Assembly: GCF_030704535.1 (NCBI RefSeq)
Contig: NC_081813.1
Coordinates: 5,045,001 to 5,109,000 of the forward strand
Reading direction: 5' to 3'
DNA: 64,000 nt
Source: Vitis vinifera
Taxonomy: Eukaryota; Streptophyta; Magnoliopsida; Vitales; Vitaceae
In this document: piece by piece, positions 36,381 to 47,400 of the stretch
Layout of the letters: each line of letters begins with the position of its first letter
Position numbering within the stretch: position 1 is the first letter of the stretch
Translations under genes and position numbers: made by a program
The notes under the pieces: generated by a model
Database searches by the model: none
Seen by the model: the letters and a program-made list of their open reading frames with translations, nothing else
What the model was told of the DNA's origin: nothing

Positions 36381-37350
36381 ACAAAGTGGTTTAGAAATGT
36401 AGAAGATAGATTAACTCGTGTTTCTAACATGCAATCCCTTCCACCTAACCACTTTAATTACCACACCACCAGTAACACAACCAATGGAAGAGACACATGC
36501 TGAGTATAGCCTTGCTCTAGGCCAAGACCAAAGGTTAGGCCATGGAAGTGCTAAGAATGAAGATTCTGCATACACAATTTCAGACTTTGAGAGACTATTT
36601 TCAAGCCACAAGGATCAATCCACCCTTTTGTATTATTTTACCATATAATGTAGTTGGAATACAAGTCAGACCCCAGATGGTGCAATTCTTACACCAATAT
36701 TACGAGATGGAGGGAGCCTAATTGTAACACTGACCACTTAAAGCTAGAACTATTTTCTTTCTCATTGAAAGAAAAAGCTAAGCATTAGGGAGACCTAGGA
36801 GTATTAGTTCTTGGTATGAGTTGCAAATAGCTTTTCTAAACTGATTCTTTCCTGCTCAAAAGGTCACAGTGCTAAAGAGGCAGATTCTGAACTTTTGTTG
36901 TAAAGGAAAGAAAGTTTATATGAATGTTGGGATAGATTCAAAGAGTTGTTGATGAGATGTCCTCACCACAGATTTGAAATATCTTAGATATTAGTTTCTT
37001 CTTTTTATGAGGGAACTTCTCTCCAGATGAAGCGAACAATAGAAATTGTGGTGTAGGAACTTCATGACTCAACAACCAAACCAGGATTAAGATTTTTGTA
37101 GTATGTTGCTGAAAAATCTAGATCCTAGGACATTCCAATATCCCAACTCCTTTCAGATTCAGCACAGTAAGCCCCACCTCAAGTGGAGGAATTTTAAAAT
37201 TCAATACAGAAAATAATTTACAAGCGAAAATGTTTGTGTTAACTAAGACACTTGAGGAGTTGAAAACAAAAAAAGGCAAAGGAAACTAGGACTATCAATG
37301 AGGTTTCTACCTCATTTGATATGTGTGAAGGACCTCAAAATATAGAAATA
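36380..37350 (+). mobile_element. Ty3/gypsy gag relic
   Basis: Around 36900-37070 the plus strand reads Glu-Ser-Leu-Tyr-Glu-Cys-Trp-Asp-Arg-Phe-Lys-Glu-Leu-Leu, then Arg-Cys-Pro-His-His. This is the conserved core of the gypsy Gag (Retrotrans_gag) domain, followed by a Phe-Tyr-Glu-Gly stretch. Stops and at least one shift break the frame. A lysine-rich Leu-Glu-Glu-Leu-Lys segment follows near 37250. No pol domain is visible. Confidence 0.6.
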
Positions 37351-38196
37351 CAACCTAAACCAGTGCACGTTGTAGGGCAGCTTAGAAGTCAAAAACTCAT
37401 CTAATCTAGATGTTTTTCTTGTTAAAAGTATGTCTTTAGCTTCTGTTGCTAGGATCTAGAGGCTTAGGAAGAAAATAATGCACCTAACCTAGTATTGGGA
37501 TAGGGAAGAGAGAGATCTAGTATTCCTTATGTACGTAAGGGCTCTCTTGTGCACCTTTCAGGTGTGTTGTACCAAATTGTGCACCCACTTAGGCAACTTA
37601 AATTGTGCACCTCTTAAGTCATGTGTTGGAACAAATTGCACACCCCTTCTCCAAAGCCACTAGAATGCCCAAGCAACATACCTCCTCAAGACTTGAAATG
37701 TGTAACTCTTCCACTAATAATAAAGCGCACCCCTAGAGGTCATTGAAACCCATGCACTAGTCCTACGTTTGCAAAGGTTGAACACTAGATAATTCTTCCA
37801 ATGATTGGTACACTCACCAAAGTAGTGCATTCATTCACACCTCAAGTCTTCAATTATACTACCAAAACTCACCCCATGTTGATTACAAAAAAAAAAAAAA
37901 AAGAGGTACATGTACCAACCCTAAGGTAATACATCAAGGGTGATGATTAGTTAATTGTACTTGCACAAACAAGTATAGTGACATTGGAATAGGTGGAACA
38001 AGAGCTCATTTTGCCCATAAAAAGAGAACTATGAATATACAAGTAGATTTCTCTTACGAGTAGGAGTAACTTAAAGTGGTTTTAGCTTTTAGTTGGAATT
38101 TTTCATTTTTTCTTTTTTGGTAACCTACATATGGGAGGCCTCAACTTAGATAACCTTTAGCACTCCAAGGGGTAAGAGGAGTTGAAGTCTCCCATA
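37350..38196. other. Repetitive non-coding interval
   Basis: Contains a local repeat of 'aattgtgcacc(c/t)' sentences (37535-37640) and an A homopolymer at 37887-37901. No gene. It may be the left part of the long repeat starting at 38197. Confidence 0.35.
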
Positions 38197-40140
38197 TGTA
38201 GGGAATCTCGGATCACTTTGTTCCCTATCTTAGGACTAGGTTAGGTGCATGATTTTCTTTCTATTCCACTAGATCCTAACAATGGAAGCAAAATACATAC
38301 TTTTTAACAAAAAAGATATAAATTAATGCATTTGGGAAACTTTACCTTTGATTTGGACATTCCCAAATTAAATCCTTTTGGTAAAGATGAAGTCTCTAAA
38401 GTCTCTAGAGATCTTGTATACCCACATTAATCTTCTAACCTTGATCCTTGACATACAAATGATGGGTTGTTTAGGAGGTTGGAAGCTAAGACTCTCTCTA
38501 TTTGGATGGTGGAAGACTAAAAGTTAGAAACCCTAACCCCTAAGGAGGTATTTATAAGGTTCCCCACTAGGCTTAAATGACTTAAGCCTATTAAGGGCTT
38601 AAGTCATTTAATTTAACATAAAAAAAGTCCTAATTAATTAATTAATCCAATAGTATTGTTCAACTAATCAATTAGCTCAATCTAAAGATGTTGTTCACCA
38701 ACCCATATGCAACCTTGTGAAATTACCAAAATATCCTTATGCACATAAATGAATAAAGAGCTAATCCAATCCTCATAAATCATGTCATTAAGGTACATGA
38801 GCTCGAGTGGGGACCATTAGGACTTAAAAGATAGTAGTAACTCCCTAAGAATCCAATTCTAAATTTTATTTAATATCCCATTACAAAAAAATCAACTATA
38901 ATCCAGTACTGTATATAAATAACAATGAAACACTAAGTACTCATGTTCGTGTCCTACCATCCATTGCATACAGTTTCCTCATGAATTGGTATTTATAGCC
39001 TAATAAAGTGAAAACTATCAACCTCTTAAGACTACCTCTATCATTCAATTACAAATCTTTTTATTGTGTGATCAATTGACATATCCTAGCTCATAAAAAG
39101 CTTAAGCTAAGTTCCACTTAAGGAACTACTATGGTCATATATAGTTTACCTGAACACACATCCTTATGATCACTTAAAATAACACATTGTCTCAAAGTTC
39201 ATAAGATATATATCATGGTGTCTATCAAGAAAACCTATTGCTACTGACTTCCATCAATAGTGACCCAATCTATAAGAAATATATGATCACTTTAATATAT
39301 CTTCTATAAGTCAAAGCCATTGCTATTTTGGCATAAGTTTAGTATTCTCTCAAGGTTAAAAAAATAACATAATAAAATAGCTTGGTGAAGTTATGACAAC
39401 TTGATAGCATTATGTCATGACTCACCATAGGTTCTATCCAATATGTAACCATACACACTAGTGCAAAACCTTATCCTAATGACTAAGACCAACTATCCCT
39501 TCAATTAGGAAGTAGTACACTACAATCTCTAATACGTTGTCTAAGTTTATTATGTGATCAACTAACATACTCTAACTCCAAGGAGCACATGTCAAATTCC
39601 ACTAAAGCAATTACTATGGCCATAAATTTCATGATCACATATCCTTTGAATCACTCAAGATGACACATTGTCTCAATCCCATGAGATATAATGGTGTCTC
39701 TATTGAGAATACATGTTGCCACCAATCTCCTTCAATAATGACCCAATCCATGTATATAATGACCACTTTAGGGTCTTACCCATAGGTCAAAGCCTCTTGT
39801 TGATTTGGCACAAACTCAATATCCTCTCAAGGTTAAAAGTCCATATAGTATAGTAGCTTGGTGAATCATGATAATTGATAGCCTTGTGTCATAATTCATT
39901 ATAGATCTTGTTCAATATGCATCACATACACTAGTGCACTCACCATGAGAAACTCATCCTTACGGCCAAGATAAGTCATCCCTTCAATTAGGAGGTGGTA
40001 CACTATAGTCTCTATTGGATTGCCCAAATCCATGAACCAATTGTGGACAACTTATCTACTTATAAGGAACCCATGACTTGTATCTTCTATGCAACTCTTA
40101 ATGCACCCAAGTTATGTACAATGTAAGAGACATGGGTTGA
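38197..40140. repeat. Long non-coding repeat, copy 2, with an internal tandem duplication
   Basis: Parallels 13522-14975. It is longer because about 39067-39553 is repeated as 39554-40030 (both start 'gtgatcaa(t/c)t'; period about 487 bp), each half matching one stretch of copy 1. Non-coding in all frames. It directly abuts the copia relic at 40141, but no primer-binding site or polypurine tract shows a link. Confidence 0.55.
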
Positions 40141-41310
40141 ATGCTCAAATCAATGTTAATACACCAAAGCGATAGCAAATGGATAATTAAGTCTAACTTT
40201 GTTACATCATGGCTTGTTTTTATGGGCTTAATCCCAATAGTTTTGACTTCTTATTTACAGTATTTAGTTTCTATAAAAGAAATAGGAAATTTGCAAATAC
40301 AAAATATTTCTTATTGTAGCGGTTATAAACTAGAAAAATTGTTCGTTTTACCTTTCAATAGAAGTGTTTACTCTTCTTTTATACCATTTGATTTAGTTCA
40401 TTTCCCAATTTCTACAAAAGGAAAGTCTTGATATTATGTTTCCTTCATTGATGATTATACTCGTTATTATTGTTTTTATCTTATGAAACATTGTTCTTTT
40501 TTTTTTTTTAGTATTCATAATGCCTTTTAAGACTTTGTAAAAACTCAACATTTTATTGTTATCAAGTGCTTTGGGTGTGATTTCAATGGAAAGTACACTT
40601 CCAATGTATTTCATGAATTACTTGCTTCACATGGAACTATTCACCACACTTCTTATCCTAGCACTATAGAGTAGAATGGTGTTGCTAAAATGAAACATAG
40701 ACACATTGTTGAAACTACTCATTTGCTCTTATTATCTACATGTGTTCTTACTAAACCTTTAGTTGCTCATGATTTGAAAAGTTGTAACGTTATGCTCTTG
40801 ATTACTTTTCCTTAAGAGTCTTTGGTTGTACTTAATTATTTTCTCTTTAATTAGTCCTCATGTGGAGCATACTAAGTTATCTTCTCATTATGTCATTTGT
40901 ATTCTTATAGGGTATAGAGCATACTAAGTTATCTTCTCATTCTATTATTTGTACTCTTAAGTCATATCATTGCTTTAGCTTTTATTCATAATCTTTCTAA
41001 GCATCTACCCTATAAAGAAGTTTTTCTTAATCATCTTTGGCAATTGGGTATGACTAAGAAACTTTCTGTTTTACATGAGATTAACACTTAGGATTTGGTA
41101 CCTTTACCACTTGGTAAGGGTACAATTTGTTTGTGTCATGTCCATAAAATCAAAACTAAGTTTGTTGGTTCAATTAAGTGGTACAAAGCCCGATTAGTTG
41201 CTAAAGGGTTCTTTAAATACTCATATTTTACTTTCCCTATATGTTGATGACATGATTATTACAAGTGATGATGTTTATAGGATTATAATTTTAAAATTAT
41301 ATTTGGATTT
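40141..41310 (+). mobile_element. Copia integrase-RT relic, left part
   Basis: In order on the plus strand: a zinc-binding-like tail and Phe-Asp-Leu-Val-His (40380), Tyr-Tyr-Val-Ser-Phe-Ile-Asp-Asp-Tyr-Thr-Arg (40433-40465), then His-Thr-Ser-Tyr-Pro ... Asn-Gly-Val-Ala (40650-40690) of the integrase core. These are followed by Trp-Tyr-Lys-Ala-Arg-Leu-Val-Ala-Lys-Gly (about 41180) and the catalytic Tyr-Val-Asp-Asp-Met (41240-41254) of RT. Several stops and shifts and an internal deletion between IN and RT make it non-functional. The element is interrupted at about 41310 and resumes at 43041. Confidence 0.75.
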
Positions 41311-43040
41311 TGATTGGAGCCAAAATATGTGCTCTAATGACACATATTCAATATAATTTGTGCACCAAAGGACACTCAAATCACCCAACTTGACCTAAAT
41401 CAATGGTAAGGTCTTAGCCATGAGTTTAACTTATATTTTGGATATTTATGTCAGATTCAAGGAAAGAAAATGGTGCAAGTTGAATTACTTTAGATTTTGA
41501 AAGACCAAGAAAGGGTTAAATAAAAAGATAAGTGAGTCAAAACTCATGAACCATGAGGAAAGTCAAGAAGAGGATATCGTGAGTTTGAAAGATGAGAAAT
41601 GACCATTATGGAGGAAGAAAGAAGGTAAGAAAACATGGGAAATGAAGCATGAAGCAAGATTCAACTGCATGGAAATTTAGAACTCAAAATCCGGTGGTAA
41701 CATATACTCTAAATTTAAGGACAAATTTGGAGTAGTTACTGGAGTCCATTTTAGACATACTATATATTTTTTAGAATCTTGGGAATTCAGGAGTCTAACG
41801 CTTCAAACAGTATGCAAATCAGAGTTGAAATGAAGAAGTTATGGTCATTTGAAGACAATTGCACAAAGTTGAAGAACCATTTCGAAATTCAACTTATGAA
41901 TTCGAAATGACCCCAATTTCAAATTCACCCACTGTCACTTTGATATTTCACCTCCTCAACTTATTATTTTTTTAAATTATTTTTAGGTAATTATTTTGTA
42001 ATAAGTGGCTAATGAGAGTGTTTTACATGTTAGGTTTTGATGATATTATATAAACTCTCTTAGTTCTAGGGTTTAGAGATCTTAGATCTTTTTTCGGAGA
42101 GTTTGACATTGGAGGTGGAAAAAAATGAGAACTTTGGTTTATTTTCTTTTCTTCTTTATTAAATATATTGTTTTTAGTTCTTTTGATTCAAATTATGGAT
42201 TTTTATCCTATTATGGATTATGAATGTGACATTACCCCCAAGAGAGGCTAAAAAGCCAACTTGGGCCTTGAAGCATGACAACCTAAGGACTAGGAAATCT
42301 ATAGGGACAATGGGTAAATTATTATAACAATGAGATTAGTTATTGGTTGGGTGACAATTTATTAATTTTTTATCCTATCCTTGCGAGTTAGTTTAAGAAA
42401 TGATACAGTAGGTTATTACCCGATACTAGTGATTCTTGGTAACTCTTGATCATTAGTTATCCTCGTCTTCTTTATCTTTATTGCCCCAAAACAAAGTTAT
42501 AAGGACTAGAAAGTTTTAAAAAGTCAAATCGATAATCGATAATCAATCTCATTCATTTCATAGTTTTAGGAATCTGTTTTAAAAAGAAAAAATTAGGCTT
42601 CAGATGCAATTTTGAGTTATAGAATTCAAGTTGATCGCGAGCAACCAAAGATCCCAAAACCTTAAGATCATATTACTTAAAAGACCCAAGATCCCAAAAC
42701 CCTAAGATCAAATTACTTAAAAGACCCTTGTTTTCTCTAACTTCTATACCCTAAGTTGGATTGTGGAAAGCCCCAAACTTGAATCAATCGAATTTAAAAT
42801 CAATATTTATTTTGTTATTAATTTAATTTCTTTTTACTTAGTTTCACATTATTCACATATCATTTTCCACTTTAGGATTCAAATAAAAGTAATTTATTTA
42901 CTCTAGTATTGACAAATCCCATAAGCCAATCCTTGAGGATGATACCCGAAATACTACAAAAGTCATAGCAGTTTTTTCTTTGATCTTTATGGCCAAAGCT
43001 ACTACATATTAGGCTTACGTATTTTGGTACAATAGAGAAG
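41311..43040 (+). mobile_element. Probable gypsy solo LTR inserted in the copia relic
   Basis: A 1.73-kb non-coding block starting TGATTGGAGCCAAAATATG separates two parts of one copia RT: Tyr-Val-Asp-Asp-Met on the left, the following Leu-Gly-Ser-Leu block on the right. It ends after 'cgtattttggtacaatag'. The interior has LTR-like content: 'ggtttagagatc' near 42070 and a 'gatacccgaaatactac' tail near 42939-42957. The flanks 'tttgat' (41309-41314) and 'ttcgat' (43041-43046) could be a decayed target duplication. Orientation and family are inferred from general appearance. Confidence 0.5.
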
Positions 43041-43420
43041 TTCGATCAGTTTCCTATTTTGAAAAGAAGAATTTGGGCTCTCTACCAAACTTTTTAGATA
43101 TTGGTGTAGTTTTTTTCTCCGAAAGGTTATCTTCTCTCACTCTCTAAGTACATAGTTGATATTCTCAATTACTCGCCTCATTAATACTAAGACTGTTGAT
43201 ACTCTTCTTGAGGTTAATGTTCAATATTCTTCTTTTGATGGTAACCCTTTGTCATACCCTACTTATATTGTACTATTATTAATAGCTTAGTCTATTTCAC
43301 AATTATATGTTCAGACATTGGTTATGTTGTTCACATTATTAATTACTTTGTTATTTCTCCTATTATAGTTCATTGGGTTGTTGTTAATAAAATACAAAAG
43401 ACATATAAATAAAGTTAAAT
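43041..43420 (+). mobile_element. Copia RT relic, right part
   Basis: Continues the RT after the insertion: a Leu-Gly-Ser-Leu-Pro-Asn-Phe-Leu block (about 43075), then Lys-Tyr-Ile-Val-Asp-Ile-Leu (43147-43167), and further on Asn-Ser-Leu-Val-Tyr-Phe-Thr-Ile and Pro-Ile-Ile-Val-His-Trp (to about 43380). This is the usual C-terminal RT order in copia. It is broken by many stops. Confidence 0.65.
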
Positions 43421-43437
43421 GTTATATTTTTTTTCAT

Positions 43438-44030
43438 TTTATATATATCTTTATATTTAAATATTATAAATGGTCTATTTAATAAAATTTAAAATATTAA
43501 TATATTTATATTTCTCTTCATCATTTAATTTGATATGTCAAATATAAAAATAAAATATTATTAAAAAAATTTAATTATATATAATTTTAATTTCTTATAA
43601 TTATTTAAAATTTTATATAATATATAAATTATTATTTATGATGTCATCGGGACGACCAAGGTCCAACAATCCGACCGAGGTCCCGACCATCGATTCTGAA
43701 CCATGAACTAATAACTTTTCTGATTCAATCATCAATCCAATTCTCAAAACATTGATCATATGAATTAATAGTACAAAAATTCATGGTCCCACTATTGATT
43801 TTTTTAAAAATAAAATAAAATTAACCATGAAATATGGGCCCCATGTTGTTCTTAAATCTTAATTATCAAATAAAATGATGAAATATTTTAAAATTTATAA
43901 TTATTTATATATTTTTTTAACTTATTATAATAATTTTTAATTTTTAACCGTGATTCAACAAGCAATCATTGAATCATGAATCAATAACTATTTTGATTCA
44001 ATAACCAATCCAATTTTGAAAGCATTGGTA
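43438..44030 (-). mobile_element. CAATGTTTT-family repeat copies beside PDR copy 2
   Basis: The complement of 43754-43438 matches 12068-12352 closely over its whole length, beginning CAATGTTTTGAGAATTGG. A second end of the same family points the same way at 44027. The two may be one element with an internal duplication or two nested copies. It occupies the position of the 27679-27919 MITE relative to PDR copy 1. Confidence 0.55.
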
Positions 44031-44441
44031 AATATAGGCATACAACTATTGGAAATGACTCCCGACTTTCCAAGGAAGGCCTAAACTTCCCTTTTTTCTT
44101 GCTGAATTCTAAATTTAATAGCATTGCAAACGCTGCAGATTAAAAACACAGGTCTAGTTTTTTTATAGTTTCTAAATTTTCATCCTTTTATCGTGTCTTT
44201 GGTACTTAGAGCAGAGACTGAAAGTGGAGGCCCATACTGTTAAGTTGGTAATCAAGGATGAAAGAATAGCTCAAGGTTCTATTACTGTCTGGAATTTCAA
44301 ACTACATAAAATTGGGACGACAAAGAAATTAAAGAATTTAACATCCTAACATCCTACTTACACGAAGAACAAAACCTTTTTTTTTTTCGTCTTACAATTA
44401 AATGTTGAACTGGAAAGTTTAGAACTTGTGCTCATGAGTTC
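44030..44441. other. 3' flank of PDR copy 2
   Basis: Parallels 27920-28220 downstream of copy 1 ('ctattggaaat', 'gaaggcctaaacttccc', 'ggatgaaagaat(t/a)gctcaaggtt'), so the duplicated unit includes the 3' flank. A T homopolymer lies at about 44377-44386. The equivalent block of copy 3 is at about 57740-57840. Confidence 0.55.
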
Positions 44442-47400
44442 TTATCGCTTTTGGAAGTTAAATGCCTTAATGGCATAGGCAAAGATGAATAAGAAAAGCA
44501 CCACAAACCCAACAACCACAGCTGCAACCACTCCCAGGAAATCATGTTTGAATCCAAAATAATCATCCAAGAATTGTTTCACCGTTTGATTATTCTCAAG
44601 TAGTGTGCTCTGTATATCTCCAAACTGTGATGCAACCAATCCATACAAAGTCCATGCAACTGGACATATCCAACAGTACCATCTCCACCACACCGGAATT
44701 CTCTGTATTCATCAAGAAATGCAACAATACGAGTCATTTCTATATCCATGTGGTAAGGAAAGTTGCAATTTAAAGAATCACAGGTTGAGGCCACTTACGT
44801 TTCGTGGGACTATGAAACCTGAAAAGAGGTTCCATAATGTATAAAATGTTGCGGCAATGATGGAAGCAATATGTTGATTTGGCGTGGCAGCCACAGCCAT
44901 CATGCCATAGAAGGTGAAGTACAACAAAGTGCAGAACATGAAGAACAGATACCAGAAGAATTTAGTGGCTGTCCATTCAAATCCAATCATTCCATAAACT
45001 ATAACACCATACACCACAGCTTGTGCAAAGACATATGGAATCTCAACAAGAGCCTGCAACAAGAGAAGAAATTTGATTATTAAAAGGCAAAACGTATTAC
45101 ATATATGCAAAGTCCGTAGCATCAGAAAACTAATTACCTGTCCAAAGGCATATGGCAGGGCTGAATACATTCCAGCAGCTCTTTCTCTGTAAAAGACTGT
45201 TCGTTCAACTACAATGACTGGCTGGACCGATTGGGCGTTCTGAACCCCAAGAAAGAGAACAGCAGCATACATAGAACCCATTGCATTTAACAGATCTTGT
45301 TGCCTTGTCCTGCCATTTACCTCATCAAGTAAAAATTAAAGTTGATATAGAGAAACATACTGAGTTCTCAAATTTTTGAACCGACATCAAATTACCTTCT
45401 GGTGCCCAGATCCCAGAAAATTAACCCAAACATCAAGGCTATGAAAGTTGTGAAGAGAAATCTCACTGCCGTGTATGGTGGGTTCCGCCAGTATGACCAA
45501 CGTTGTTTCCATAAGCATGCCAAAAATTGGGTGAAGAAGGGTTGGGAGTATTGAGTAGCAAAATAGAGGTCTTTTGTACCAGGGGCAGGTTGGCTCAGTT
45601 CTTTAATTAAATCTTTGTTTCTCCTGAAACATATGCCACTTTTTAGAACAGGTTTCAACAACAAATTTAAGCTTTTCACGAGAAACATTAGGATGGATGT
45701 ATATGACTTTTCAATCTTATAATGCAATTAGATAACCTATGCTTGAATCACCTGTATAGGTCTGAATTCTTGTATATTTCAGTGAAATCGACCCCCAAAG
45801 TTCCTTCTTGTGCTCCGGTGGTAACTTCCAGCATCCAGGTTGCAGGGTTATAACCATCTTTGATTTTACTGACTCCTTCAATTCCCTTTATGAAAGCAAG
45901 TGATATGTATTAGTAAGTGCTTAATATGAATTAACTCAAACTGAAGTATTCACTTCTTATAGCTTCTACATTATCATGGCAGCTTACCTCAAAATAATTT
46001 ATCAGATGGGAAGAATGTCTACCCAGTGGTCCCACATATATCTCTTGCCCTCCACGCTTCATCAGGAGCAACTGCAAATCCATTTTAAATATTTCAGTGC
46101 CTATATGCAAAGAGCACAGAAGAGAAACTATAATTCTATCCCTTAATATTTCCTACCTCATCAAAGGCCTCAAATATGTCAATACTTGGCTGATGGATGG
46201 TGCACACAACTGTTCTTCCTGTGTCCACAGTGTTTCTGACTGTTCTCATAACAATTGCAGCAGCTCTTGCATCTAGCCCTGAAGTTGGCTCATCCATGAA
46301 TATTATTGAGGGATTTGCCACAAGCTCAACTGCAATAGTCAGCCTCTTGCGCTGCTCAGTTGAGAGGCCATTTACACCTGGCAACCCAACCAGTGCATCC
46401 CTCAATGGGGTCAGTTCCACAAGCTCCATGACTTCCTCAATGAACATCTGTAACCATTAGCAATGATTATAAATTGTTCAAAAAACGTTGCAAACCATAG
46501 TAGAGATGGTAAAAAATTTGAGACTGCTTGTGACTCTTCTGTTATCAGGCTGTGAAGAGGTTTCCCTAGTCTTACTAAATGGATCGGTTAATAGGTGCAA
46601 ATGCTCAATAACGCTCATTAGCTTGCATGAACTTCACCAGATTGGATTAAAAGTCAATGAAATTTGAACCAGCACTTTTTCCCAGGTGAAGGTCAATCCA
46701 AACTTGAACTGACCTTACCTCAACCAAATATGAAAAGTCAATTTTAGGGCTTTGCTTGTTTAGAGCACTAAATTGAACAAGAAAAATATAGAAACAATTA
46801 AGAAGACTCCTACCTTTCTGGTTTCAGAATTCACATCAGAAGGCAACCGCAGCCAAGCTGAGTAGAGCAAGGACTCATGGACAGTAACATGAGGAGAGTG
46901 GATGTCATTCTGCTCACAGTATCCAGAAATTCGAGCAAAAGTCTCTTGCTTCTTTGGGTAGCCAGAAATAGAAATGTTACCCTCAATATATCCACCAGTT
47001 TTCCGACCAGCCAGTACATCCATGAGAGTGGTTTTACCAGCACCACTAACACCCATCAGAGCTGTAAGAACACCAGGCCTGAAAGCACCACTCACCCCCT
47101 TCAGAAGCTCCAGTCTGTCTTCAAGGGCACCCTGACTTTTCATTTCCTGCAAGTTCATTTCAAACAACTCAGTTCTCATTTCTGGTTTATAGTACATTAT
47201 GAAAAAACTTCAGTGCTGCTAAAACATATGTCATCATTTGAATAAATATGATGTTACCTCTGGCATGTCAACTGAGTATCTAATATCATCAAAAGTGATA
47301 GAATGTGGTTGGAATGGAAGAACCATTCCTTTCTTCTTATTATGGTTACCCTCAGCAATGGCTTCTACCATATGCTCTCCCCTCTCTGCATGTCAAGTTT

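Noticed and set aside
36418-36648. 76-codon plus-strand frame as a possible gene near PDR copy 1
   Set aside because: It has no known domain and lies just upstream of a gypsy gag relic in the same orientation, so it is more likely part of that relic.
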